A stretch of 64,000 bases of DNA. Source: Flavobacteriaceae bacterium UBA4439 (lineage in GTDB: Bacteria; Bacteroidota; Bacteroidia; Flavobacteriales; Flavobacteriaceae). Shown one piece after another: positions 26,010 to 34,908 of this stretch (positions within the stretch are counted from its first letter, which is position 1; each line of letters opens with the position of its first letter). The notes beneath the pieces were generated by a model. The model did not search any database. It had not been told where the DNA came from and worked only from the letters and a program-made list of their open reading frames with translations. A program made the translations under genes and the position numbers. The stretch covers positions 1 through 64,000 of the forward strand of contig DGPN01000002.1 in assembly GCA_002390455.1 (NCBI GenBank), read 5' to 3'.

Positions 26010-27335
26010 TTATTTTACTGAACGATTGTTAGGAATTCGATACAATAGCAGAGCCCCTGATACAAAAAGAACAATAAAGAATAAGATTGCGTTACGCATA
26101 CTTCCTGTAAACTGATCAATGGTTCCAAATATGGCCATCCCTATAATAATTCCCACTTTTTCAGTCACATCATAAAAACTAAAGAAAGAGGTTGTATCAT
26201 TTGTTTCGGGGATTAACTTAGAATAGGTTGATCGGGACAAAGACTGTATTCCTCCCATTACCATACCTACTCCAACCGCTGCAACATAAAACTCCACGGG
26301 GGTTCTTATAAAAAAAGCGAATATGCACAACACAGCCCAAATAAAATTGACAACTATCAAAGTAGAAATATTACCAAATCTTTTGGAGACTGCTGCAGTA
26401 GCATAGGCTCCAAAAATAGCAACGATTTGAATCAATAAAATACTAACAATCAAACCTATTGTTTTTTGTTGGGTATCCACCCACATGATTTCCTCTTCAC
26501 CAAAATAGGTAGCAATCAAAATAACCGTCTGAAGAGCTGTGCTATAAACAAAAAATGCGGGGAGAAACTTCTTTAAAATAGGATAATCTTTTAGCTGATG
26601 CCAGACTTTTTTGAGTTCTAAAAATCCATTCCAAAAAACATCTTTAGTGACCTTGCCATCTTTATTGCCTTTGGGGAGGTGATAAAATGCATATTGGCTG
26701 AACGAAGCCCACCAAATACCCACACTGATAAAAGAATATTTCATGGCTTTTAGCGAGGATTCTACTGGGGTTCCCGTAATACCATACCAATCGGGCTGCA
26801 TTACCATCGATAAATTAAAAATCAACAACAATACACTACCTATATACCCCATTGAAAAACCTCTCGCACTGGCCAAATCTTGCTGTTCGGGATGGGCAAT
26901 ATCCGGCAAATAGGAATTGTAAAAGACCAAACTGGCCCAAAAACCAATCAGCGCTAGGAAATAAAAAAACAAACCCATGTAGATGCTATCCAATTCAAAG
27001 AAATATAGTCCCATACAGGAAATGGATCCTGTATAGACAAAAATTTTCATAAACCGCTTTTTGTTTCCTATGTAATCCGCTATACCTGAAAGCAAAGGAG
27101 AATTGAAAGCTACAACCACAAAGGCCATAGCTGTTACAAAACTGATCAATGCGGTGTTTTTAAAATCGTATCCCAAAAACTCAATGGTATTGATATCCTC
27201 TGATATAGCACTATAGTAAATAGGAAAAACGGTAGAACTGATGACTAATGGATAAACCGAATTGGCCCAATCATAGGAAGCCCAGGCATTAATTAATTTG
27301 GAATTTCCTTTTTCCAATCGATTTTTTCTTTCCAT
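26010..27335 (-). CDS. MFS transporter, UMF1 family
   Basis: A 441-residue integral membrane protein with about 12 hydrophobic segments. The N-terminal 'LINAWASYDWANSVYPLVIS' is the hallmark of the UMF1 (YxiO/Atg22-like) branch of the major facilitator superfamily. The substrate is unknown; members have been suggested as effluxers of amino acids or similar small molecules. The start at 27335 (MERKNR) is preferred because it gives the usual short lead before the signature; an ATG at 27359 adds 8 residues. It stands alone, divergent from the msrB pair. Confidence 0.88.
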   Translation of the reverse strand: MERKNRLEKGNSKLINAWASYDWANSVYPLVISSTVFPIYYSAISEDINTIEFLGYDFKNTALISFVTAMAFVVVAFNSPLLSGIADYIGNKKRFMKIFVYTGSISCMGLYFFELDSIYMGLFFYFLALIGFWASLVFYNSYLPDIAHPEQQDLASARGFSMGYIGSVLLLIFNLSMVMQPDWYGITGTPVESSLKAMKYSFISVGIWWASFSQYAFYHLPKGNKDGKVTKDVFWNGFLELKKVWHQLKDYPILKKFLPAFFVYSTALQTVILIATYFGEEEIMWVDTQQKTIGLIVSILLIQIVAIFGAYATAAVSKRFGNISTLIVVNFIWAVLCIFAFFIRTPVEFYVAAVGVGMVMGGIQSLSRSTYSKLIPETNDTTSFFSFYDVTEKVGIIIGMAIFGTIDQFTGSMRNAILFFIVLFVSGALLLYRIPNNRSVK

Positions 27336-27447
27336 TAGCTCCAAATGATAAACTGGCACAATTTATGAATTCATTTGTTTTGAGCTAGGGTAATGAATTT
27401 ATTTTTTAAAATCATTTACCTTTAATTGAAAATAAAATTTAAATGAA

Positions 27448-27936
27448 ATGATGATGAAAAACCGAGTTCTATTTTTTATTACAGTTCTACTGATTGGCTG
27501 TAACGGAGTATCTCAAGAAAAGAAATCCAAAGAGGACAAAAGCTATGAGGTCAAAAAAACTGATCAACAATGGAAGGAAGAACTTCCAAAAATGTCATAC
27601 TTGGTTTTGAGAAAAGCAGCTACCGAATATCCATTTACCGGCAAATACAACAATCATAAAGCAAAAGGGACATACACTTGCGCAGGTTGTAATACCCCGC
27701 TGTATAAATCAGAAAACAAATACGATTCTAAGTGTGGATGGCCTTCATTTGATCGTGCATTGGAGACCAACATTGAATATGATGTGGATTATAAACTAGG
27801 CTATGCAAGAACAGAACTTAAATGCAATAAATGTGGTGGTCACTTAGGTCATGTATTCAACGACGGTCCAAAAGAAACTACAGGAAAAAGACATTGTATC
27901 AACTCCGCAGCACTAAACTTTTCACCCAATGAGTAA
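27448..27936 (+). CDS. msrB: Peptide-methionine (R)-S-oxide reductase, lipoprotein form
   Basis: A 162-residue MsrB that reduces the R epimer of methionine sulfoxide in proteins. A lipoprotein signal ('VLLIGC', Cys at residue 18) predicts export and lipid anchoring, so it should protect envelope proteins. Zinc cysteines are in 'CAGC' and 'CNKC', and 'KCGWPSF' and the catalytic 'RHCINSAAL' are both present. Three ATGs in a row (27448, 27451, 27454) make the exact start uncertain. The last 8 bp overlap the second msrB. How electrons reach an exported MsrB here is not shown by the neighbours. Confidence 0.93.
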   Translation: MMMKNRVLFFITVLLIGCNGVSQEKKSKEDKSYEVKKTDQQWKEELPKMSYLVLRKAATEYPFTGKYNNHKAKGTYTCAGCNTPLYKSENKYDSKCGWPSFDRALETNIEYDVDYKLGYARTELKCNKCGGHLGHVFNDGPKETTGKRHCINSAALNFSPNE

Positions 27937-28339
27937 AAAAAATAAATACCCCATCGAAAAATCAGAAAAAGCGTGGCAGGAAGAACTTAGTCCCGAAGAG
28001 TTTAACATCCTGCGAAAAAAAGGCACTGAGTATCCCTTTAGCGGTAAATTTAATGACCACTATGAGAAAGGAACCTACTTGTGTAAAGGATGTGGAATGC
28101 CACTCTATGAGAGCGATAGTAAATTTGACAGTCATTGTGGTTGGCCCAGTTATGACCAATCCATTGAAGGAGCTTTGGAATTGATACCAGATCACTCGGG
28201 CGGGAGGCTTAGAACAGAGATTGTATGTGCCAACTGTGGTGGACATCAAGGTCATGTTTTTAATGATGGACCCACCAAAACTGGGCTGCGCTATTGCGTC
28301 AATTCTGCCAGTATTAATTTTATAAAAAAGGCTGATTAA
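27929..28339 (+). CDS. msrB: Peptide-methionine (R)-S-oxide reductase, cytoplasmic form
   Basis: A 136-residue MsrB with no signal peptide, so cytoplasmic. It keeps the zinc site ('CKGC', 'CANC'), 'HCGWPSYD' and the catalytic Cys in 'RYCVNSASI' near residue 126. It resembles the upstream MsrB along its full length, and the two genes overlap by 8 bp, suggesting an old tandem duplication with different cell locations. Confidence 0.94.
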   Translation: MSKKNKYPIEKSEKAWQEELSPEEFNILRKKGTEYPFSGKFNDHYEKGTYLCKGCGMPLYESDSKFDSHCGWPSYDQSIEGALELIPDHSGGRLRTEIVCANCGGHQGHVFNDGPTKTGLRYCVNSASINFIKKAD

Positions 28340-28369
28340 ACAATCGGCATAAAATAACCAACAGTTTCT

Positions 28370-28377
28370 TAAATTTG
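28370..28377 (+). promoter_or_regulatory. Candidate -7 box for lpdA
   Basis: TAAATTTG matches TAnnTTTG and ends 24 bp before the lpdA ATG. No well-placed TTG. Confidence 0.5.
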
Positions 28378-28401
28378 TACTGAATTTAAACTTCAATCCA
28401 C

Positions 28402-29790
28402 ATGAATGAATATGATGTAATTGTAATTGGAACAGGTCCTGGCGGCTACGTAACTGCGATCAGAGCTTCACAGTTGGGACTCAAAACCGCTGTAGTAGAA
28501 AAAGAAAGCTTGGGAGGGGTTTGTCTTAATTGGGGATGTATTCCCACCAAAGCATTACTGAAATCGGCACAAGTTTTCAATTATCTGAAGCATGCTGAAG
28601 ATTATGGATTGAAAGTCAAAGAATATGACAAGGATTTCGATGCTGTCGTCAACAGAAGTAGAAATGTAGCTGCAGGCATGAGTAAGGGCGTACAATTTTT
28701 GATGAAAAAAAATAAAATTGATGTGATCGAAGGTCATGGAAAAGTCCTTGCTGGAAAGAAAATTAGTGTCACCCAAGGAGAAAAAACAGAAGAGTACAAG
28801 GCCAAGCACATCATTATTGCGACGGGAGCTAAATCAAGAGTTCTGCCGAGCCTACCACAAGACGGTAAAAAAGTAATTGGGTACCGTGAGGCCATGACCT
28901 TGCCCCAGCAACCCAAAAAACTCATCGTCGTTGGGTCAGGAGCAATAGGAATAGAATTTGCCTATTTCTACAACGCCATGGGCACAGAAGTTACCATTGT
29001 AGAGTATGTAGACCGTATCGTCCCCATAGAAGATGAAGAAGTTTCAAAACAATTGGAAAAAAGCTTTAAAAAGAGTGGTATCAATATAATGACCAGCGCT
29101 GAAGTTACTGCAGTGGACACCTCAGGTAAAGGTGTAAAAGCTACCATCAAAACAGCCAAAGGAGAAGAAGTCCTTAATGCTGATGTGGTTCTATCTGCGG
29201 TGGGGATCAAATCCAACATTGAAAACCTAGGACTCGAAGATTTGGGCATTGCTGTGGACAAGGATAAAATTTTAGTCAATGACTTTTACCAAACTAATCT
29301 ACCGGGATATTATGCCATTGGAGATGTCACTTCGGGACAGGCCTTGGCTCACGTGGCCTCTGCCGAAGGAATTCTCTGTGTAGAAAAAATTGCAGGCCAT
29401 CAGGTGGAACCACTCGACTATGGAAACATTCCTGGCTGTACCTATTGCTTTCCAGAGATAGCCTCCGTTGGATTGACCGAAGCTCAGGCTAAAGATAAAG
29501 GTTATGAAATCAAAGTGGGTAAATTCCCTTTTTCTGCCTCAGGAAAAGCGCAAGCAGGAGGAACCTCCGAAGGATTTGTCAAAGTAATCTTTGATGCCAA
29601 ATACGGTGAGTGGCTAGGATGCCATATGATTGGCGTTGGCGTTACGGATATGATCGCCGAAGCCGTTTTAGGTCGAAAACTTGAAACCACAGGACACGAA
29701 GTCCTCAAAACAGTGCATCCTCATCCCACCATGAGTGAGGCGGTTATGGAAGCTGTTGCGGATGCCTATGACGAGGTCATTCACCTCTAA
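28402..29790 (+). CDS. lpdA: Dihydrolipoyl dehydrogenase
   Basis: A 462-residue flavoprotein, the E3 subunit of 2-oxo acid dehydrogenases and of the glycine cleavage system. FAD loop 'VIGTGPGGYVTAI' is at residues 7-19, the redox disulfide 'GGVCLNWGCIPTKA' near residue 40, the NAD loop 'VVGSGAIGIEF' near residue 177, and the C-terminal catalytic His-Glu in 'TVHPHPTMSEAVMEA' near residue 440. It could serve gcvT of this window. It overlaps convergent aroQ by 4 bp. Confidence 0.97.
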   Translation: MNEYDVIVIGTGPGGYVTAIRASQLGLKTAVVEKESLGGVCLNWGCIPTKALLKSAQVFNYLKHAEDYGLKVKEYDKDFDAVVNRSRNVAAGMSKGVQFLMKKNKIDVIEGHGKVLAGKKISVTQGEKTEEYKAKHIIIATGAKSRVLPSLPQDGKKVIGYREAMTLPQQPKKLIVVGSGAIGIEFAYFYNAMGTEVTIVEYVDRIVPIEDEEVSKQLEKSFKKSGINIMTSAEVTAVDTSGKGVKATIKTAKGEEVLNADVVLSAVGIKSNIENLGLEDLGIAVDKDKILVNDFYQTNLPGYYAIGDVTSGQALAHVASAEGILCVEKIAGHQVEPLDYGNIPGCTYCFPEIASVGLTEAQAKDKGYEIKVGKFPFSASGKAQAGGTSEGFVKVIFDAKYGEWLGCHMIGVGVTDMIAEAVLGRKLETTGHEVLKTVHPHPTMSEAVMEAVADAYDEVIHL

Positions 29791-30206
29791 GATTTCAGAA
29801 AAGATTCAATTCCCAAACGGTAACTGTCTAACCCAAAGCCAACGATGATTCCCTTGGCTACATTAGAGATAAATGATTTATGCCTAAAATCTTCTCTGGA
29901 AAAGGTATTGGAAATGTGAATTTCAATTACAGGAGTGTCAATCGCCTTGATTGCATCTCCAATTCCTACAGAGGTATGGGTGTATGCAGCAGCATTTAAT
30001 AAAATTCCGTCGCATGAAAATCCCTCCTTCTGAATTCGATCTATAAGCTCGCCTTCAATATTGGATTGAAAATAGTCAAACTCGATCTGAGGGTATGCTG
30101 ATTTCAGACCTTCATAAAACTGTTCAAAGGTTTGGTCTCCATAAATCCCAGGCTCACGGAGTCCCAGAAGATTAAGATTAGGACCATTGATAATGACTAT
30201 TTTCAT
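29787..30206 (-). CDS. aroQ: 3-dehydroquinate dehydratase, type II
   Basis: A 139-residue type II dehydroquinase, third step of the shikimate pathway. 'IINGPNLNLLGLREPGIYG' at residues 4-22 has the catalytic Arg and Tyr, 'GILLNAAAYTHTS' near residue 68 binds substrate, and 'EIHISNTFSREDFRHKS' near residue 95 holds the catalytic His. The length is normal. It stands alone on the minus strand. Confidence 0.96.
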   Translation of the reverse strand: MKIVIINGPNLNLLGLREPGIYGDQTFEQFYEGLKSAYPQIEFDYFQSNIEGELIDRIQKEGFSCDGILLNAAAYTHTSVGIGDAIKAIDTPVIEIHISNTFSREDFRHKSFISNVAKGIIVGFGLDSYRLGIESFLKS

Positions 30207-30346
30207 TTTTTTGTTTTGTCAAAATTAACCAATTATTTGTTTTTAAATTATTTTTAAGGCTAGATTCAAAGAAGTGAGTGTTCAAAAAAATATGTGTTTA
30301 TGAATAAAAAATTTAATAAATTTACCCAACCTCAATCTTTACCATT

Positions 30347-30976
30347 ATGTCTAAAAAAGAACAATTCTACGAAAACGATGGATCTATTCCATCAATTGAA
30401 GACTCTCCTATTTTCATCCCTAACGAAAGTTATATAGAGGGTTATCTTAAATCAAGCAAGTCCATTAAACTGGAATGTAATTTTACAGGAACAATTTTTA
30501 CTTCAAAAAAATTGTTGATTGAAAAATCTGCAACTATGAATGGCGATGCCATTTGTAACGATCTCGTCTTAGAGGGAAAAATGGGTGGTAATATTTTTTG
30601 TAGCGGACATGTTGAATTTTCTGAAGGATCAATATTCAATGGGAAAATTTACACCTCTACTTTTAAGAATTTAACCCAAGAAAATTCAGATTTTGTGGTT
30701 CAAATTCCTAACCAAAAAATTCTTTCTGAAGTTAAAAACAACATCAATCAACTCAATACTGAAATTGGCCTAACATCAGATGAGATTTTATCCGAAGTCA
30801 GGAATTTGTTCTATGATAATGTTTTCTCAGCACGCAAAAACCCTCACGATGAAATCATCAACCCTTTTACAGAACAGTTGAATAAGGGAGGAAAACATAT
30901 AAACACAAAGAAGCGAGTTAGTCAAGAAATGAAATCTTTACAAAAAAAATCGGAAGAAAATTCCAAAACTGAATAA
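30347..30976 (+). CDS. Bactofilin-like polymer-forming protein
   Basis: A 209-residue protein with the bactofilin (DUF583) beta-helix at about residues 28-105: repeated hydrophobic turns such as 'GYLKSSKSIKLECNFTGTIF', 'NGDAICNDLVLEGKMGGNIF' and 'EGSIFNGKIYTS'. Bactofilins self-assemble into filaments and help shape the cell or place envelope enzymes. The C-terminal 100 residues are charged and have no match I recognise. No M23 peptidase, a common partner, is adjacent. It ends about 50 bp before xerD. Confidence 0.82.
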   Translation: MSKKEQFYENDGSIPSIEDSPIFIPNESYIEGYLKSSKSIKLECNFTGTIFTSKKLLIEKSATMNGDAICNDLVLEGKMGGNIFCSGHVEFSEGSIFNGKIYTSTFKNLTQENSDFVVQIPNQKILSEVKNNINQLNTEIGLTSDEILSEVRNLFYDNVFSARKNPHDEIINPFTEQLNKGGKHINTKKRVSQEMKSLQKKSEENSKTE

Positions 30977-31027
30977 GCAGTCAACTAATAAAGTTAATAT
31001 TTTTAGAATACTTAACTTTATGGGGAT

Positions 31028-31927
31028 TTGAACTGGAAAACACATATCGTTGATTACGAATTCTACCTGCGGATTGAGCGAGGCTTGGCAGAGAACACAG
31101 TCAAAAATTACATTACAGACATTTTCGCTTTGGCTAAGTTCATATCCTTCAACAATATTGAGGAACAGCCCCAAAATTGCTCTAAGGAAACACTACAACA
31201 ATTTATCTATCAGCAGTTAAAATCTGTTAGTCCCAATAGTCAAGCAAGGAAAATTTCTGCCCTAAAGAGTTTCTTTAACTTTCTCATCTCCGAAAAGTTA
31301 AGATCTGATTCTCCAGCTGATTTGATTGAAGGGCCTAAATTGGGAAGAAAACTACCAGTAACTCTCAATTTAATGGAAATTGAAAAAATTCTTCTTTCCA
31401 TTGAATTACATCTCCCCAATGGACACAGGAACAGAGCCATTATAGAAACATTGTACGGAAGTGGTTTAAGGGTCAGTGAACTGGTGAATTTAACTTTGTC
31501 GAATATCTTTTTTAAGGAGGATCTTATAAGGGTAACGGGTAAGGGAGATAAACAAAGATTGGTTCCTATTGGCAGTTACTCCAAAAAGTTTATACAGATT
31601 TATAAAGATGAAATCAGATGTTTAAAAAAAATTAAGACAGAAGACAATGATGTTCTATTCCTCAATAGAAATGGAGGGAAAATAACCCGTGCCATGATTT
31701 TTACTATTGTTAAGGATGCTGCGGCAAAAGCGGGAATAGACAAAAAGATTAGTCCACACACCTTTAGGCATTCGTTTGCAACTCATTTACTGGAAAATGG
31801 GGCAGACCTGAGGACGATTCAAATTTTGATGGGTCATGAAAGTATAACCACTACAGAAATTTACACACACCTTGACAACAAACATTTAAAGAAAGTAATG
31901 GAGAAATTTCATCCAAGAAATCAATAG
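31028..31927 (+). CDS. xerD: Site-specific tyrosine recombinase XerD
   Basis: A 299-residue recombinase that, with a XerC-like partner or alone, resolves chromosome dimers at dif. The N-terminal SAM-like core-binding domain ('FYLRIERGLAENTVKNYITD') is followed by the catalytic domain with Arg in 'YGSGLRVSELVNL', Lys in 'VTGKGDKQRLVP', HxxR in 'PHTFRHSFATHLLE', His in 'LMGHESITTTEIYTH' and Tyr in the same segment. The start is TTG at 31028, chosen because it gives the usual XerD N-terminus; no nearby ATG is in frame. This is the only intact recombinase in the window. Confidence 0.93.
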   Translation: MNWKTHIVDYEFYLRIERGLAENTVKNYITDIFALAKFISFNNIEEQPQNCSKETLQQFIYQQLKSVSPNSQARKISALKSFFNFLISEKLRSDSPADLIEGPKLGRKLPVTLNLMEIEKILLSIELHLPNGHRNRAIIETLYGSGLRVSELVNLTLSNIFFKEDLIRVTGKGDKQRLVPIGSYSKKFIQIYKDEIRCLKKIKTEDNDVLFLNRNGGKITRAMIFTIVKDAAAKAGIDKKISPHTFRHSFATHLLENGADLRTIQILMGHESITTTEIYTHLDNKHLKKVMEKFHPRNQ

Positions 31928-31933
31928 ATTGAC

Positions 31934-32644
31934 TTATTGACCCACGACCAACCTAAAACCTTCTCCGTGAATATTTAAAATTTCAACCTTAGCATCTGTT
32001 TTTAAATATTTTCGAAGTTTGGCTATATAGACATCCATACTCCTAGAAGTAAAGTAACTGTCATCCCTCCAAATTTTATTCAAAGCCAATTCTCTCGGAA
32101 GCAAATCATTAACATGCAACACTAAGAGTCGTAACAGTTGATTTTCTTTAGGAGAAAGTTTAACGGACTCCTCCCCGCCATAAGTTAGAAATCGCAGTTT
32201 TGAATTGAATTTAAATTTTCCAATTTCAAACTCATAAACATCTGATTCTGGAACATTAAAAAAGTTTTTACGATTTAAAATGGCTTTAATTTTGGCGAGA
32301 AGCACCTCAGAATCAAAAGGTTTGGTCAAGTAATCATCGGCACCAATTTTAAAACCTCGCAAAACATCCTCCTTTAGTGTTTTTGCTGACAAGAAAAACA
32401 AGGGGATCGTTTCATTTTTTTCTCTTATCTCTTTCCCCAATGTAAAACCATCTTTGAAAGGCATCATTACATCAAGGATACAAAGGTCAAAGTTTTCCTT
32501 TTGAAACTTTTCCATTCCCTCAATTCCATTTTTGGCCAAAACAACGAAATAATCATTGAGAATCAAGTAGTCTTTGAGAATATTTCCAAAATTGAAATCG
32601 TCCTCAACTATTAAAATTTTCTTTTGTTCAGCATTCATAGGCAT
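31934..32644 (-). CDS. OmpR-type response regulator
   Basis: A 236-residue regulator. The receiver domain covers about residues 8-122 with the phospho-Asp in 'LCILDVMMPFKDG' (near residue 57) and the conserved Lys in 'LTKPFDSEVLL' (near residue 109). The winged-helix OmpR/PhoB DNA-binding domain follows ('LSPKENQLLRLLV', 'RSMDVYIAKLRKYL'). It pairs with the histidine kinase 15 bp upstream. It resembles RprY of Bacteroides; the targets here are unknown. Confidence 0.93.
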   Translation of the reverse strand: MPMNAEQKKILIVEDDFNFGNILKDYLILNDYFVVLAKNGIEGMEKFQKENFDLCILDVMMPFKDGFTLGKEIREKNETIPLFFLSAKTLKEDVLRGFKIGADDYLTKPFDSEVLLAKIKAILNRKNFFNVPESDVYEFEIGKFKFNSKLRFLTYGGEESVKLSPKENQLLRLLVLHVNDLLPRELALNKIWRDDSYFTSRSMDVYIAKLRKYLKTDAKVEILNIHGEGFRLVVGQ

Positions 32645-32659
32645 TAGTTTTTAATGATA

Positions 32660-34246
32660 TTAGAGCAGTGGTATTGATATTACAAAAGTCGTTCCCTCTC
32701 CAATTTTACTCATTAATTGGATATCCCCGCCATGGATTTCAACTATTTTCTTCACGTAAGAAAGTCCTAAGCCGTGGCCTTTGACATTGTGAATATTTCC
32801 ACCTTGTTGGCGAAAGAACTTTTCAAATATGTGTTTTTGAGTATTGGAATCCATACCAATTCCATGATCTTTTATTTTTAAACAAATCATCTTGTCCTCA
32901 CATGAGCTACTGATGCTGATATCAGGAACTCCATCGGAATACTTTATCGCATTGTCTAGCAGGTTGACAATTAGGTTCGTAAAATGGTTCAAATTCCCTC
33001 TGAATAGGGTTTGCGGTGCGTCGAGTTGAGTAACGATACTTCCTTTCTGATTTTTTACGATCAAATCTACTCGGCGAAGTGCATCCTCAACCGCATCGTG
33101 AATATCTACCTCTGATAATTCGATCGGAGATGAGCTTTTTTCGAGTCTCGAAATCATCAAAACATTTTCAACTTGAGCGAGCATACGTTGATTTTCCTCT
33201 CTGATCATTTTGACATAGCTCAATAACTTAGTCTTCGTACTTTGTGTCTTGGGATTAGAAATGGCATCCAAAGCCAAATTGATGGTAGCTATTGGAGTTT
33301 TGAACTCATGAGACATATTGTTGATGAAATCAGATTTCATCTCTGAGACCTTTTTCTGTCGAATGATTTGATAGATTGCAGTCGTCGATACTATGATGAT
33401 AAATAAGGTAAGGAAAATTGATAATCCCGCCACACTCAGAATGGAAGAAAAAACAAACTGATCCCTATTCGGAAATGTAACAACCAGTTTATAGGGAGGT
33501 TGACCCTTGTCTTGCATAAATATGGGGGATTCATATCTTGATCCGCTCTGATTCTCAGAATATTCGTTAGATTTTACCTTGGTGGCTAAACCGTTGTTGT
33601 AAATGCCGAACTCGTAATAATTTAAAATATTTCGAGCTTTAAATTCCTGGTCCAATAAGAGCTTCAACTCTTCCGATCGTATTCGCTTATGAACGGGCAA
33701 AGTTGAGGAATAATCCAGATAAGCAGAACGAACAATTTCTTGATCAAAAATACTCATTCTTTCAACCGATTTCAATTTGGTGATTGACGTAGCAACCCTA
33801 TTCTCTCGGTTAAAAATTTTATCCTTACTCAGAATGGTTGTCGTTTTTACTTGTTTGTAATCCTTTAACTTATCATTACTCAATTCAGGATTAATGTCAG
33901 AAAGATTAATGTTGTAATCCTCCTCAAGAATACCAAAAGCATAAAAAGAGGTCAAATTCGAGCTGATATCATCCTCATTATCGACAAACAAAAAAATATC
34001 GGTAAAATTGGATTCGTCGGGGGAACCAATAGAGTCAATTAACTGTTGGTAAGCGGCGATATAATCTGAAATTTCAAGGTCTTGGACTTTGGTAGATACT
34101 GATTTAAGAGACTGACTTACGGCCAGAGTAAACTCTTCTTCCTTATTTTCAAACGCAGTAATGATCCAATAAGCCTGAACGACAATTACTGCCACCAAGG
34201 ATACAATCATTAGAGTCACCAATAAAATGAAAAAATCTTTTTTCAA
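32660..34246 (-). CDS. Two-component sensor histidine kinase
   Basis: A 528-residue membrane kinase. Transmembrane helices are at about residues 6-30 and 276-300, flanking a large periplasmic sensor region of about 240 residues. The DHp box 'NNMSHEFKTPIATI' (His near residue 323) and the ATP-binding boxes 'NLIVNLLDNAIKYSD' and 'GIGMDSNTQKHIFEKFFR' are intact. It is RprX-like in layout and lies directly before its response regulator. The ligand is unknown. Confidence 0.93.
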   Translation of the reverse strand: MKKDFFILLVTLMIVSLVAVIVVQAYWIITAFENKEEEFTLAVSQSLKSVSTKVQDLEISDYIAAYQQLIDSIGSPDESNFTDIFLFVDNEDDISSNLTSFYAFGILEEDYNINLSDINPELSNDKLKDYKQVKTTTILSKDKIFNRENRVATSITKLKSVERMSIFDQEIVRSAYLDYSSTLPVHKRIRSEELKLLLDQEFKARNILNYYEFGIYNNGLATKVKSNEYSENQSGSRYESPIFMQDKGQPPYKLVVTFPNRDQFVFSSILSVAGLSIFLTLFIIIVSTTAIYQIIRQKKVSEMKSDFINNMSHEFKTPIATINLALDAISNPKTQSTKTKLLSYVKMIREENQRMLAQVENVLMISRLEKSSSPIELSEVDIHDAVEDALRRVDLIVKNQKGSIVTQLDAPQTLFRGNLNHFTNLIVNLLDNAIKYSDGVPDISISSSCEDKMICLKIKDHGIGMDSNTQKHIFEKFFRQQGGNIHNVKGHGLGLSYVKKIVEIHGGDIQLMSKIGEGTTFVISIPLL

Positions 34247-34326
34247 AAGCTCAAATTATTTTTCAAGGTAAATTTCATCAAAATAGATCAGTTCATAGCT
34301 TAATGTATTGTTAATAAAGTTAATTA

Positions 34327-34908
34327 TTAAAGAACCAATAGCTTTTGATGAATTTCGTCTATCTTTTTTAACGTTTTATCCCAGTCAATATTGTTGATCA
34401 CATAATCCGCCAATTGAATCTTTTTTTCATCACTCCATTGATGATTCATTCTGGATTTTATAAGCGCCGCATTTGTTTTTTCTCTTTTCATCACCCTTTC
34501 TGTCCTCAGCTTTTCTGGAGCTGTAACCAATATGGTGGCGTCACAATCTTTTGCTGCACCAGTTTCAAAAAGAATGGCAGCCTCTTTGATCACATAGACG
34601 GCATCTTGTTGATCTACAAATGACTGAAAATCTTTCTTAACTCTTGGATGAACCAACGCATTTAATCGCTCTAGCTTACTTTTATCTGCAAAAACCAAAT
34701 CTGCGAGTTTACTTCGGTTCAGTTTATCATTCTCATAAATTTCATCTCCAAACAAAGCTTTGATTTGATGGATCAATTCCAAATCTTCATGCATCAATTT
34801 TTTGGCCCTACTGTCAGATTCGTAACAAGGCACTCCAAAGGATGAAAAAACCGACAATACTGCCGATTTCCCACTTCCAATACCTCCAGTAAGACCAATA
34901 ATTTTCAT
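34327..34908 (-). CDS. coaE: Dephospho-CoA kinase
   Basis: A 193-residue P-loop kinase, the last step of coenzyme A synthesis. 'IGLTGGIGSGKSAVLSVF' is at residues 3-20, 'DSRAKKLM' near residue 33, and 'IKEAAILFETGAAKDCD' near residue 109. The start overlaps the YbbR-domain gene stop by 4 bp. coaBC, another CoA gene, lies about 5 kb upstream on the same strand. Confidence 0.95.
   Translation of the reverse strand: MKIIGLTGGIGSGKSAVLSVFSSFGVPCYESDSRAKKLMHEDLELIHQIKALFGDEIYENDKLNRSKLADLVFADKSKLERLNALVHPRVKKDFQSFVDQQDAVYVIKEAAILFETGAAKDCDATILVTAPEKLRTERVMKREKTNAALIKSRMNHQWSDEKKIQLADYVINNIDWDKTLKKIDEIHQKLLVL

Noticed and set aside
31028..31927. XerD as the recombinase acting on the attC-like repeats
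   Set aside because: It is a standard XerD without the extra helix of integron integrases and stands 23 kb away; no evidence links it to the repeats.
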